This document shows, one piece after another, positions 1 to 10,525 of a stretch of DNA of 64,000 nucleotides. Position numbers and translations under genes: made by a program. Origin of the DNA: Bisporella sp. PMI_857. Lineage: Eukaryota; Ascomycota; Leotiomycetes; Helotiales; Helotiaceae. The notes beneath the pieces are model-generated. The model saw only the letters and a program-made list of their open reading frames with translations. It searched no databases and was not told where the DNA came from. Where the stretch lies: positions 797,172-861,171 of the forward strand of contig JAJSPD010000015.1 of assembly GCA_021307315.1 (NCBI GenBank), read 5' to 3'. Position 1 is the first letter of the stretch. Each line of letters begins with the position of its first letter.

Positions 1-1609
1 ATTGTGTGTGTGTGTGATGCTGGGACTTGGTAGGAGATGTCCTGGCATTTATATCTGTGCTCGAAGGAGTAGAAAACATTGTTCCGACCTTTTGAGAGGA
101 ACGAGACCCATGATCGATGTTGCGATTGGCAGAAAAGTTTAGAGGAGAAACATGACATAGCGCCCGGCATCCGGATCCATAATTTCTTGACGAGCTGGTG
201 ACTGACTACGATCCCAGAAATGCCGTGATAATGCCAATCTGAGACTTTGGTCGCATGAAATACCATGTATTCTAGGTTCTCTCCCGAAGCAAGCCCCCGA
301 GCCTCCCAGTCAAGTTTCGGAGAGCTTTGACCACTTGGGGCTCTCCTAGCGGATCTTCTCGCTGCATGGAAGATCTTCTATGCGTTTCTGGCATGGAAAC
401 ACGTAGTGATCGCGAAAATCTTCCGTACGATCATGTTCAGTATTGAATTTACCCCGCAAGCGTCCTCACTGTCCTTTCAGTATTCTTGATTCAAATCCGT
501 CAAAGGATAACCATCTCTCCTCTGTTGAGGTGCGCAGAGAGCAGGCGAAGGGGAGCTCCTCCGAAAAGCAAAAACCTTCAACCATGACTTTCGAGGAACC
601 GGTGAACAGAAACACGCTAGTGCAACCTTGGAGCAATCTGAAGATCTCTGCCAGTCAATCCTCTTCGAGCGTAGATCTGAAAACAGGAGAAGCTGGTGCT
701 CGAAACACCGGCAACAGGCCCTCTCAGACTTGATGGCAGTGCTGTGAATACGAAAAGTCGTCGGCTCCAGCAATATGTGACAATTTTCAAACTTTTGATG
801 TCTCCTTGTCACTAGCGCGAAGCCAATGCAGGTGGTTTCACTCCCGAAACCTTGTTTCGAAAAAGCTTGTTCGTGCGAATCGCATCTTCTCCACGCCTTG
901 GCGATTGCGACTCAGCCACGGGCCAAGATATTTTTTTCGTCGGTGGCTTCAATGCCGCGACGGAAACGCTCAGACTTCTGCCTCCAAAATGTCCGATGGT
1001 GCTGGCGAGACTTTGAGGATATATGAAATTGTTTTTTTTTCTTCAAATCTGTTGTGCGACCCGTGCCTGACTGATACATTTGGGACACTCCGCAGTGCAG
1101 AAGTGGGACCTTATTTCAAATAGCAATTATGGTATTGAGGTTTAACTCCCGCTCTTGATCCGAAGTAAACACTGCGAAATCCCATCCTGAACATAAGTTC
1201 GAATCTTATTGAACTGAGTTTCGGCTCGAATCTCAAGCACCAAAATTCCCGGAATTTACCCAAATACACTTTATTTGTTACTGCTTGCTAGCTATTCCTT
1301 TTCTAAAAGTACTCGCCATATGATTTCCATGGATTGATTGTTTCCTTTGCCCTCTTTCGCCACTTTTGCTTTTGATAAATTCGAGGTACACTATTGAAGC
1401 CATTGTGCATTTTTATGGCTGACTGTGATATTAGATAAACTGAATTTGTATCTAGACCTCAAGATGCTGAATCTTTAATAGCATGCCATTTGGGACCATA
1501 GGCTGTCTCGTCCAATACAAGTCATACATATCCAGAGTGTACAACATTGACTTGCGTCAGGATGATATCTGCGTAATGCCTCAATACTTACAATTTATCG
1601 CCAAGGGGG
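1..1609. other. No supportable gene
   Basis: The stretch begins with a short GT microsatellite (about 5-18). Small open frames exist on both strands (for example 443-733 plus and 477-812 minus). None shows a recognisable domain, a signal peptide or convincing splice structure, and they overlap antisense to each other. I see nothing else to annotate. Confidence 0.5.
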
Positions 1610-1963
1610 TCAGAAGCAACTGATTTGGGGAGGAATGAAGATATTAAGGCGAGAGTAGGTATGTTGTCCATGCGACACTTGGCAGTAGATGCCGAGCATC
1701 CAAGGTCCCACATCATCTTGGCAGACCTTGGGCTCAACAACCACCACATACTTGAAATGTGATTTGACCTTGTAGTGGCGCTTTCCTTGGTCGGCGGTCG
1801 GCCCCTTGCAATCTGTCAGCACTTTATCGGGTTATTCAGAAAGGAACATATCTTAAGCTACTGGCCAGCAAAAGCATGCAATACGCTGGCGAAGACGATA
1901 CTTACTGGTGTATCCTTGATCCCTAGATGATATAATCTTGCTAGCCAGACCACCTATACTCTC
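1610..1963 (-). CDS. Candidate two-exon small gene, unknown, start not resolved
   Basis: This is a tentative model. The last exon (1812-1610) encodes a lysine- and cysteine-containing tail with CKG, KVC, IYC and ISC cysteines and ends in a stop at 1610. It joins in frame to an upstream segment ending at 1906 through a 93-bp intron (1905-1813) with a strong GTAAGT donor and an AG acceptor. The joined frame reads about 90 residues back to roughly 1963, where an in-frame stop shows that either another upstream exon is needed or the model is wrong. I do not recognise a family. A fragment of a small cysteine-containing protein is possible; a chance open frame is equally possible. Confidence 0.22.
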
Positions 1964-3120
1964 TTAACATATTTAGTGGTAGGCATTTCAAATTCATTGT
2001 TTTGGATAAGCATCTTCCCCTGCTAACCCTTTTTCCCCAAGTTCATAGACGGGAACCAGAGGCCTGTTTGGTGCTAAGATTCCAAATTATGACAATCTGC
2101 AATAACTTTCCATGGTGCGAACGGTAAGTCAGAAAATGTTTGATCTGTATAAATTGGCCGATCTTTTTGTCTTGAAGTAGCGCAGCATGTGTATCAGGAA
2201 GGTTGCCAACTTTCACAATCCTGAATCTGGTTTAAAACCATAAACAAAAGCTCTGATATTTGGACACTAAGCCTCAAAGGGAACCTTGTTGAAAGGTCAT
2301 AAATCCGTCACATTGCCAAGCTCCCAGAAAATTCTAGATGGTTGGAACATAATGCGAATGACCTCAATGAACTAGCATGAAAGTCAAGTTAGTAAGTACA
2401 ATAACCAAGGCCTATTTAGCTCCTATCGATCCTCCCAGACAACAAAATTAGATAGCTAGTTCTAAATGGGAAACTTGAAATGTTAATTTCATTGCTGCCA
2501 TGTTAGAATTAGGCCCACAATAAGCTCGCGTGCTCTCTACTGGGCGACATCCCGAAATTTTTTGTTGTCTTTCATCCATCAACGCACTCTTTGATAAATT
2601 TTAGACAGAGTTCAAGTAGCTTGCGATGACGACTTGCATCACTAAATTCACGTAGGGCAATACCGATTTTAATTGGCTGCATCGAAGTATCTGAGACACG
2701 AGGTGCCTCACTTCCCCTTCTTTTATTCACCTTGTATCTGAGTTTGTATTGAATTACTCGACTAACGCTTAATTCACACAGAAGTCTGGGAGAATTTTGA
2801 ATACCTAAGTTTTGAAGATGGAATGTTTACCCCTCGTTTAATAATCATCTCACTGTAGAGCTTTGGGAACTTAAGGGAAAAGGAATTATTGACATTTGCC
2901 CTTGGTGAAGCAACGTAGGTTACTGTTAATCATGACATCGTAATACACAAGGGACAACAACCATTGATCTTCAGTCTCGAATGTTGGAAAGTTATAAAGC
3001 ATCTGTTGATACCACGTAATCATAGGCCAATATGGAATCAACTGTGTTATCTTGCTCTTGTATAGTGTTAGTTAACTACCAACAAAAATGTATTTAATAC
3101 CAATGCGCGTTCCTTCTATA
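1964..3120. other. AT-rich intergenic, no gene seen
   Basis: Stops are dense in all frames and no domain is visible. The right border is the TA dinucleotide (3119-3120) that serves as the left target-site copy of the inverted-repeat element starting at 3121. Confidence 0.5.
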
Positions 3121-3247
3121 CAGTAGGCTGCGAAATCAGTTTCAGGTCTAATTAATAAGTGTTTTAATTAAATCAAGTCTTTTTACTAAGCAAGCTTAGC
3201 TAATTATAGCTAGCGGGACTATAAAGCCGGAAATACATTTCTCCAGC
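3121..3247 (+). repeat. Left terminal inverted repeat
   Basis: Begins CAGTAGGCTGCGAAATCAG and ends near CCGGAAATACATTTCTCCAG. It pairs with 5228-5353. Weaker similarity seems to run on past the stated limit. Confidence 0.85.
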
Positions 3248-3371
3248 GAATAATCCAAGGAAACGTGTCAAGTCACGTGTTCTGGCACCAAGACCTGAGT
3301 ATATTCCTCTTCCTCCTCTATTGTACTAACATATTGGTGAGCACCACGATAACCTCTGGGACGAGGTCAAA

Positions 3372-4247
3372 ATGGCTGAAGCACTACGTCAGCCACTTCG
3401 TCTCCTCTCTTTGAAGGAGAGAGTAGTTGCTGCCGGGCCATTGTTTGGACGAATGTTTCTTCAAGGTTCAATATTCTTCCTTAATTACACAATGCAACGT
3501 CAACAGCCGCCCGATATGTTACTAAGCCATATATTACTACGCGATATGGTGGATCTTGTACCAAAGCTCTCTCTTCTATATGCCCGGGGAAGGGGATTAA
3601 TGCGCTCCGTCGAGCCGAGTAACCCATGCCCTCTTCTTCGACTTTCCACAGAGCTTCTTCAAGATATTAGCGATTACCTTTATACACGAGACGCTCTCAA
3701 CTTTCAGGCATCCTGTCGAACTCTTTACGCAGCTATACAAAGACCGAAATATACCGAGCTAGTATTGAAGGAAATAAGCCAACCAAAAGGTCGGCCACGG
3801 ACGCATCTCGCATGCGCCAGCTGCCGGAGATATCTATTGGCGACAGCATTCCAGCGAAAAGATCGTGGATGCTACGAATATTGGATTGTGGAACAGGGAG
3901 TAGGACACTTCGAGCGTAAATGTGTCGTTTGCTATGGTCAAAGAGATGTCAGACAGGCGCCGCACCTAGAATATACTCAAAGTGGGTGTATAGTGGATCA
4001 GTGGGTATTTGATATATGGCGTGGATTTGCTATGAAAGGAGAGGAATTTTGGCCTTCAGACCATGAAAAATTTAGCGACATCTGCATTGGGGACTTCCTG
4101 ATTGGACTATGCGCGTCTTGTGGGAAGATAGCACCAAAGCGTGAGCCACTAGATATAGCCACATTGCAGGTCTTGACTCAACAAGTAAGTGAACGCGAGG
4201 CCGAGGAGCTGGTTCAGAATTTGGATAGCTGTCTCTTGTGCCTATAG
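3372..4247 (+). CDS. F-box protein with four CxxC motifs, inside the TIR element
   Basis: A single-exon 291-residue protein. Residues 88-123 form an F-box (LLRLSTELLQDISDYL, then the NFQASCRTLYAAI helix), the module that links substrate receptors to Skp1 in SCF ubiquitin ligases. Downstream are four CxxC pairs at C148/C151, C184/C187, C247/C250 and C287/C290, consistent with two structural zinc sites; this arrangement is seen in many fungal F-box proteins of unknown target. The residues before the F-box are partly hydrophobic and resemble no domain I know. The frame is intact over its full length, and the start ATG lies about 125 bp inside the left TIR. The gene sits wholly within the transposon, so it is either captured host cargo or an element-borne gene. 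F-box assignment is fairly sure; substrate is unknown. Confidence 0.72.
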   Translation: MAEALRQPLRLLSLKERVVAAGPLFGRMFLQGSIFFLNYTMQRQQPPDMLLSHILLRDMVDLVPKLSLLYARGRGLMRSVEPSNPCPLLRLSTELLQDISDYLYTRDALNFQASCRTLYAAIQRPKYTELVLKEISQPKGRPRTHLACASCRRYLLATAFQRKDRGCYEYWIVEQGVGHFERKCVVCYGQRDVRQAPHLEYTQSGCIVDQWVFDIWRGFAMKGEEFWPSDHEKFSDICIGDFLIGLCASCGKIAPKREPLDIATLQVLTQQVSEREAEELVQNLDSCLLCL

Positions 4248-4432
4248 GGTAAGACGTCGCGAGCTGGCGGGGAAGTGGAGAGTTAAGACAGGCTGGGAGA
4301 TGACAGCTCTGACAGTCAGTACCAGCGAATTGCTTGGAATTGTAAGTCAACTGTGGGAATAGGAATAAATTTGCAGGAGGCTTATTACGGCTTGCCGGAT
4401 TACATCACTTAAAGCAATAAGAGAATTACATT

Positions 4433-4939
4433 ATGCATTTTCATCAATATCTGGCTATGTGGCAACCAAGTCCATTTAATACATTGAATGATACTCGGAA
4501 AGCCGCCCTTGATGGCATACTAGCCTGCAAGAATCGGGCTCTTTTTTTAACCTTTGCCAACTTTTATCAACTTTTGCCAACCTTTGCTGACTTTTTCCGG
4601 TGTTCCCTCAACTTTTTCCAACTATTTCCAATCTTTCCTGGCCCCTTTCAACTTTCTATCCCTTCCTCTAACTTAGTCAAGATGCTACAACGTACGATTT
4701 CAGCTGTCGATACAGCTATTCAGAAACTTATCGACGCTTCTACACTAATAAAACTGCGCATAAAAGTAAAGGACGTAAAAGATAAGCGTATCAAACGTGC
4801 CCTAACCTCTTTAGCTACTAGAACACCAGCGACTAGCTCCAAGAGTGCAAAGCAGGGAAAGATCTACCTAGAATTTCTCCAGAGGGTTCGAAAGCTTATA
4901 GCTCTGTCCATAGTCGTTTTGCCTCTAATAATCAGCTAA
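4433..4939 (+). CDS. Hypothetical lysine-rich ORF inside the TIR element
   Basis: An intact 168-codon frame. The first part runs through a degenerate 11-12 bp tandem repeat (about 4546-4665, units like CAACTTTTGC), giving a Phe/Leu-rich segment that may not be translated. A more protein-like stretch starts at an internal Met (4682). It has an amphipathic run followed by lysine-rich sequence (KVKDVKDKRIKRA) and a Ser/Thr/Lys stretch, and then a hydrophobic tail. The position of a basic tail near the right end recalls the C-terminal end of pogo-like transposases, but I see no DDE residues and do not claim that identity. It could equally be a fortuitous ORF. Confidence 0.3.
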   Translation: MHFHQYLAMWQPSPFNTLNDTRKAALDGILACKNRALFLTFANFYQLLPTFADFFRCSLNFFQLFPIFPGPFQLSIPSSNLVKMLQRTISAVDTAIQKLIDASTLIKLRIKVKDVKDKRIKRALTSLATRTPATSSKSAKQGKIYLEFLQRVRKLIALSIVVLPLIIS

Positions 4940-5035
4940 TTCAATTAGGGTCAGTTTTGGCGAAGTCCAAAAAAGACCCTTGCAACATAGTCGCCACAAT
5001 GGCTAGGCTCGAACGCTAAATCTTCGCTCAATCAA

Positions 5036-5105
5036 ATTACTCAATTAATTTCAAGTTAAACAGACTTTTAACCTAGTGAGCTTAGCAATTTTCCGGCTAA
5101 TAGAA
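5036..5105 (+). repeat. Degenerate TIR-like segment inside the element
   Basis: The sequence around AATTAATTTCAAGT and GAGCTTAGCAATTTT resembles the inner half of the left TIR (AATTAAATCAAGT, AAGCTTAGCTAATTAT) in direct orientation. It may be the relic of a nested or earlier element end. Similarity is patchy by eye. Confidence 0.35.
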
Positions 5106-5227
5106 CTACCTAGGCGAAAGAAAATACGGTTTATTATCTCACGTCACCTGATGATAGGAAGCCGCAAATAGCAGACATGGCGATCACAATGACAGACATG
5201 ACACGGTCTCTGTGAGGGGATCGTTCA

Positions 5228-5353
5228 GCTGGAGAAATGTATTTCCGGCTTTGCAGGCACGCTAGCCATAATTAGCAAAGCTTACTCGGTGAAAAACTTA
5301 ATTGAATTAAAACACTTATTGACTGGACCTGAAACTGATTTCGCAGTTTACTG
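5228..5353 (-). repeat. Right terminal inverted repeat
   Basis: Reverse complement of the left TIR with roughly 80-85% identity by eye. The terminal base G at 5353 is followed by the TA target copy at 5354-5355. Confidence 0.85.
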
Positions 5354-5355
5354 TA

Positions 5356-5733
5356 ATGGAACCTTTATTCCATAATTAGGTTAGAAAGCCGTCCATCTGA
5401 CCAATCAGGAGCTCCCATTCCCTTACGCACTTTTCTGTGAATCATCCTCCTCAAATGCTCTAGATAACAACAGTATCATATATGAATTATGATTGAGTGG
5501 TGCCAACCGCAATTTAAGGACTGACTATCAAGAAGATCACTATGTCGTCTTCTAAGATGTAACTCATGAGACGCAGCATATGTAGTCACATATACCTGGT
5601 TCAGTAAACTTATTTTACCACAAGTAATATATAATTCGCAGATTAAGTTCGCAAATCCAGTTTAGATCATAAATCTACCTAAGAACATTTCGATCTTTGG
5701 CAAGAAGCCACATCAAATCTATATACCAAGGTA
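5356..5733. other. Intergenic, no gene seen
   Basis: Lies between the right end of the TIR element and the 3' end of the SDR gene. No open frame or repeat of note. Confidence 0.5.
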
Positions 5734-6602
5734 TCACAGTCTCGAACCACCATCTGAAAATAGTCAGTATGCTTTTAATCCAGGCCAAAAAAAAACTCAT
5801 AGAAGAGCTCACCAATCTCAACACTCGTTCCCGTCGCATAGTCTGCTTTTACAAGATACAGATACGCCTCAGCAATATCGTCCGGCGTAGCCACAAATCC
5901 TACCGGAAGCACCGTTTTTTCAAATGTTTCCTTCTGCTGCTCCTTGCTCTGGCCCAACTTATCCCACAGCTCCGTCTTAACCAGTCCCGGTACCACAACA
6001 TTAACCCTGATCCTCTTCTCGGCCAATTCACCAGCTAGCCCCTTCGTCAAGCTGATCACCCCGCCATTTAGCGCCCCACCAACGCTTGCACCTTTCCCAG
6101 GTTTAAGCGCAGCGGTTCCCGACGTGAGTGTTAAAGAGCCGCTGTGGGTGATGATGTCGTACTTCTTAACTGCTTTACCCACGACTACCGAGCCCCAGAA
6201 CTTGACGCCGAAGAGGTGCTTAGCATCATCAAGGGAGAGCTCGGCAAGGGAACCTCGGATGATTTTATCGACCCCAGAGAAGATTATATGGTCTACCGGC
6301 GCTAAAGATTTGAGGAGCTCGATGAAAGGCTCCTCGTCCCGGATGTTGCCGACAAAGCCTTTGACGGATGGAGAATTGAGGCGGGAGACTGCGGAGTCGA
6401 CATTAGCTTGCGAGGAAGAGATCACTGTCACGATGGCACCAGCATCGAGAAACGCTTGCGCTGCTCCGAAGCCGATTCTGCGATGTCCTGTTAGTTTACC
6501 GTGGAGAGCTATGGTGAAAGTAGGGAAGCAGGTGACAAACCCTGATGTTCCTCCAACGACGATAATTTTCTTGCCGATGAGTTTATCGTTTGACTTCACC
6601 AT
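5734..6602 (-). CDS. Short-chain dehydrogenase/reductase, non-canonical active site
   Basis: Three exons: 6602-6541, 6477-5813 and 5753-5734. The introns are 6540-6478 (63 bp, CTAAC branch) and 5812-5754 (59 bp). Splicing gives 248 residues. The first intron restores the cofactor motif GGTSGIG, and the second restores the typical SDR tail VEIDGG. A Rossmann fold with the NIRDEEP acidic turn and a NAG-equivalent region (IIFSGVDK) is visible. The usual YxxxK pair is missing: the expected position reads SVGGALNGG, so Tyr and Lys are replaced by Gly and Asn. Several fungal SDR-like proteins share such a change, so the product may be a binding or non-classical reductase protein. Substrate unknown. 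The frame is open over both introns' flanks and the gene looks intact. Confidence 0.8.
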
Positions 6603-7218
6603 CTTGGAAACAGTCCTACTTGATACTATATATGCCTGGAAATTTGTTCAAACGGAAAGATGGAGCTTACGATGATGAGGGACATTGTTAAACTATATAT
6701 CTTGCGGGGTCTGCTTGCTAATCGGGTGGCCGAAAGACGTGATATCAAATGGATCTTAGCATCTGTCCACAACCATTGCTTCAATTAAGCCACGAGTAGA
6801 TTGAAATACTAGTGGCTTTACTTCTATTTTAATAAAATCAGCCTATTTCTTTCGATGAAAGGACTCATAGATGGATAGTTAGACATGCTAGGAAACAACA
6901 AAGCCCCCACTTTCGGCCCCTGAGAGTGGAGAGCAAACAAGCGAACGTTCGTCTGGCAGTGTTGAGACATCGTAGCTGATAAATGCAGATGCATTAGATC
7001 ACTAGGAAGAATATTCCTAATTACATACGATGAGTGAGGGGGATGTGATACACCTAGCCGGGGGCATACTCTAGTTAAGCCAAAGTTCATTCAGTAGCCT
7101 AGCACAAGATATACTTTCTAGTCAATGTCTACTGATATGGAAACCTCATCTAAAGCCCCTGACCTGGGCAGCCTGCGGGATGCATTGGTCCTTTCTGAGA
7201 GGCATATATATCGATTTT
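6603..7218. other. Intergenic between SDR start and PSF2 stop
   Basis: This is the upstream region of the minus-strand SDR gene and the downstream region of PSF2. Short open frames here (6824-7090 minus; 7125-7349 plus, which runs antisense into PSF2) look non-coding. Confidence 0.5.
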
Positions 7219-7997
7219 CTACCCTTGTTCAAACTCCATTTCTTCATCCTCGTCACCCACACCTCCACCCTCATCTTCTTCCCTTTCTCGTCTCGCTATC
7301 TCCCTACTACTGCCAATCTTCCTCAAGCCATCCATTACCCCTACAATGAACGCCCTCCCTTCACTAACCTCCATGGCGCCTACACCGAGCAAAGTGTTGA
7401 CTCCGCCACCTCCCAGCTCGCTAGAACTATGCCGCATTTTTGCCATACGCACTTCTCGCAGGTCTCTGAGCAGCGTCCGTATCCGTCCCGCATCAGGTAA
7501 ATCGTCGGGACATGCTTCCAGCAGGATCTCGCCCAGCTCGAGCCAATGGTAGGGAAGGTATCCGGCTGGCGCATCTGCTGTGGATGAGGGTAAGAACGGT
7601 GGTGAAATTGTGTCCGTTTTAGAAGGCTTGATAGAGAGAAGATATGGGTGTGGTGGTGGAGGAGAGAAGGTGTCCGGGGAGGTCTCGGTTTCGTGCTTGA
7701 GGATTTTATCAAGGGAGGTGGGATGTAGCCACGGGGGAGGCAAAATGTTTGCTCTTCTTTGTCGCTTGAGAAGGAGTGCAAGCCAGAGAGGCAACGAGGA
7801 GCGATGAGGAGGCCGTAAAGCTGGAGTTGGGCCCTTTGGTTTGGGTTAGCAAATGTCTGTGGAGGGGTTAGTGGGGTAGATACTGCTATAAGATTTAGAG
7901 ATTCGAGACGTTGTCGTGGTATCACTGTCACGGTTTCCATTTCACATAAAAATGCTACCTCTGCTGGCGTCAAGCCAGGCTGGAGAGGTAAAGCCAT
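7219..7997 (-). CDS. PSF2: DNA replication complex GINS subunit PSF2
   Basis: Two exons, 7997-7884 and 7833-7219, joined across a 50-bp intron (7883-7834; GTATCT donor, GCTAAC branch, CAAAG acceptor). The product is 242 residues. It is the PSF2 subunit of the GINS tetramer, which joins MCM2-7 and Cdc45 in the CMG replicative helicase in the nucleus. Family signatures are clear: [17 protein letters not shown] near the N terminus, then [19 protein letters not shown] across the splice junction, then [13 protein letters not shown]. The helical part ([36 protein letters not shown]) follows, and the protein ends in an acidic tail ([10 protein letters not shown]). Unspliced translation loses frame, so the intron is required. 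Length fits fungal PSF2 proteins, which often carry a Ser/Pro-rich insert. Confidence 0.93.
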
Positions 7998-8710
7998 TCC
8001 AGTTTTGATCTATCTTTGTTACTTCCATAGTCAGAGGCGCGACAGTAGGAGACGCGATTTCGGTACCCCAAATCTCAGGCATGAAAAGAGCACTGGCTTG
8101 GCGCCGTTACAAATGTTTTGCAAGTTCCGAAGCACCTCAGTAAATCATCAACCCTTACATCTCATATATCGATAGCATAATCATATTATGAAATTGAAAA
8201 TGGCACATGTTCTTTTAGGGATTCAGATCATACTAGTTCTTAATGCGTATCGTTGGGCAGTCCTAACCCTAACCCATGCAGTGGCACCGGCAGTTGGTCT
8301 GACAGGCTCCAGCCTAATTTATATTTGCGGCGGATCAGTTTAGACCATACTGTAATTATATATTCGCTCTAGCAGCTGGAATTCTGACAAGTCGTGATCG
8401 GACACGGCTACGACCCCTGCACGAACTAAGTGAAGCCTCAGCCAGGATGAATATAGTAGTCGGATTTTTGAAGTCATGTATATGGGAAAGATGGGAGACA
8501 ATCATTAAATTTCATTATGGAAATTGACTAGGGAAACATAAGCTGTAGCTTGGTTCTACCAAGTTACATTAAGACACTAACTCCTTTGTAGGATGTAGGA
8601 TAAATGTTGGTATTTTTGTAGCTGAAACTAACTAGGTTCTGTAACAATGGCAAACTTTGATTGTAATAGCTCTGTTGGGCTTGATGAAGCCCGATATTTC
8701 TCGTCATGCT
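7998..8710. other. Intergenic, upstream of PSF2
   Basis: No gene seen. It contains one short telomere-like CCTAACCCTAACCC (8262-8275), which is too short to be more than chance. Confidence 0.5.
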
Positions 8711-10525
8711 TCATTGCTCCCAAACACTCCTCCTTGCTACATCGACATCCAAGTCGAGCAATTCACCAATTCTTGGATGGGGATTTGCCAAATTGGGATG
8801 CCAACGCCAATCTTCCTCATCAAATGCGTCAAGCATTTTTCTTCGTTTCTTATCATCGTCGTCATTTCCTTTCCATAAATCCGAATAGTCTCGATGATTA
8901 TCCCTCTGAATTTCGAGCCACACTCGAGTTCTACGATCGCTTCTCCGGCGGTCATTGAGCATGATGAACTCCAAGCCAATCGCGTTCCGAAGACCTTGGG
9001 CATACCGATAAACGTCTTTATGGCTGCTGTGTTGCGAGAGACGGATTCCGGATTTGATCTTCAATGTGGTCAATTTTGCCCAATGAGATGACCAGTCTAC
9101 TCCCATTTCACCATCACCTTTCCAACGGAGTGCAGGCGCCCAATCTGTGCAGCCGGATAAATCGAGATATTCGAGACCATAAAGAAGACCTGCCAGTCTT
9201 CGCATGATCGAAGCCGCTTCCCGGAAATCGTGGTCCAGAGAGTGCGAATAAATGTTTCTACCTCCGAGTTGAATGTTTTTGCCGATAGGCGAAGCCATGA
9301 CAGCATTGACTGAGTTTGGGGTCATCGATGGAACAGGCCAATAAGCTAGAGAAAGGTGAGTAATAGTTGGGACAAGTTTTGCAAATTGGAGAAGCTTTGG
9401 CCAGGAAATAGTACGTGGCGGATGGGAGAGAGAAAGGTGGGTGAGATGCGGTATAGGGGGACTCGGTGAGCGGGCGATTGTATCCTCCCAAGATTCTTCG
9501 GCGTCTTCATCTTCCACCTGTGCTGGTTTTTCCACTAGTTCTGCGAGCTGTTTGAAAGATATTGATCGTCCAATTGAACCGGAAATATCGAGACGATAGA
9601 AACTATCATTGTCTGGTAGCTCGTCTCTCCCGCTAGCTTCAGGAGGGACGAGAAGTGCCTTCAAATTTTCGTAGCCGACACCTTCTAAAGGCCCATACAC
9701 AGCGACGTTACTTAGAAGAAGCATCCTCAGCCTAGTAGGAATATCTGCCAAGTTATTGTGTTCCCAATCTGCAAGAAAGTCCCAGTCAAGTGCTATCCGC
9801 CTCAAGCACATATCTTGAAGACTTCTCCCATTGTGTCCTACAGAGGACAGTATTTTCCTGGGCGGAGAGTTTTCTAGCCCTGGCAGGTCATTGATATTAT
9901 CTGGATACAATCTCCCATCCTGTCCTTCTCTTGCAATTGCCCGTGCCTCTCGCGTCTTTTCTAGCCAGCTTTTGGGCGGGGGTGGGCCGGCACTGTAAAT
10001 GGATATTTAGTCACCATATCTAGCTAGCTATGCTTCGCAGATTCATAACTCAACAATCAAAGAGACTGCAGGTTTGTGCCGCAAATAGTACTTACGGCCT
10101 GGGCCATCCTTCTTCATCATATAGCCTGCGGGTTTCTCGCCCACGAGATCTCGGTGTTGGTGTCTGCGGCAAGGAGAGTATAGTCTGGATTTGTGGCGGC
10201 AGGCTACGTGTCATAGTCACGCTAGCTCTGGCACGCTGGTCAGGAGTGATTTGGGAGCTTCGAAGGGAGGATATTAGCTCGTTCACGGAGGGTGTAACAT
10301 CGTTATCTAAGAGTCATACTTGGTCAGCGGGTAAGTGGCAGATATGAGTCGGAACTTACTGCGGCTCGAGCTCAAGGCAGGAGCCCCAAAGCTGAGAGAG
10401 GGATGAACTGTGCTTGCTGGCTTAGAGTACTGAGCTGTAAATCGTTTCTTTGGCATGGAGATGTTGCAAAAATCACAGTTTTCTGTGCCGGGTTGAAGAG
10501 AGGATTGGTGAGGGGGATTACGCAT
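8711..10525 (-). CDS. Hypothetical protein with leucine-rich segments
   Basis: Three exons: 10525-10360, 10306-10096 and 9992-8711. The introns are 10359-10307 (53 bp, GTAAGT) and 10095-9993 (103 bp, GTAAGT). The product is 552 residues. Splicing gives one continuous frame through SSSRNNDVTPSVNELISSLR and EEGWPRPAGPPPPKSWLEK. The N-terminal third is Ser/Pro/Arg-rich and probably disordered. From about residue 150 there are spaced leucine-rich segments (LPGL, LRMLLLSNVAVYG, LTHLSLSHPP, ITHLSLAYWPVP, LEYLDLSGCTDW), reminiscent of irregular LRRs as in F-box/LRR-type fungal proteins, though I see no F-box. The C terminus is charged (NDDDDKKRRKMLDAFDEEDW). A second in-frame Met (MPKKRFT, residue 24) could be the true start. 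Likely a conserved fungal gene of unknown role. Confidence 0.75.

Larger units (their letters stand above)
3121..5353. mobile_element. TA-flanked TIR DNA transposon carrying an F-box gene
   Basis: The element is 2233 bp long and bounded by long inverted repeats. The left end starts CAGTAGGCTGCGAAATCAG and the right end, read inward on the other strand, starts CAGTAAACTGCGAAATCAG. Similarity continues for about 127 bp on each side with scattered, mostly transition, differences. It is flanked by TA on both sides (3119-3120 and 5354-5355). CAGT termini with a TA target duplication are typical of Tc1/mariner-superfamily elements such as pogo/Fot1. No DDE transposase is readable inside. The cargo is an F-box/CxxC ORF and a second, lysine-rich ORF. 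It therefore looks non-autonomous, or like an unusual element whose own proteins are unrecognised. Confidence 0.82.

Noticed and set aside
5944..6675. 243-codon plus-strand ORF
   Set aside because: Antisense to the SDR exons, with no domain; it is a mirror of SDR codon bias.
8262..8275. Telomere-like CCTAACCCTAACCC (also 61791-61802, and GGGTTAGGGT near 28380)
   Set aside because: Only two units each; no array, so not a telomere or a meaningful interstitial tract.
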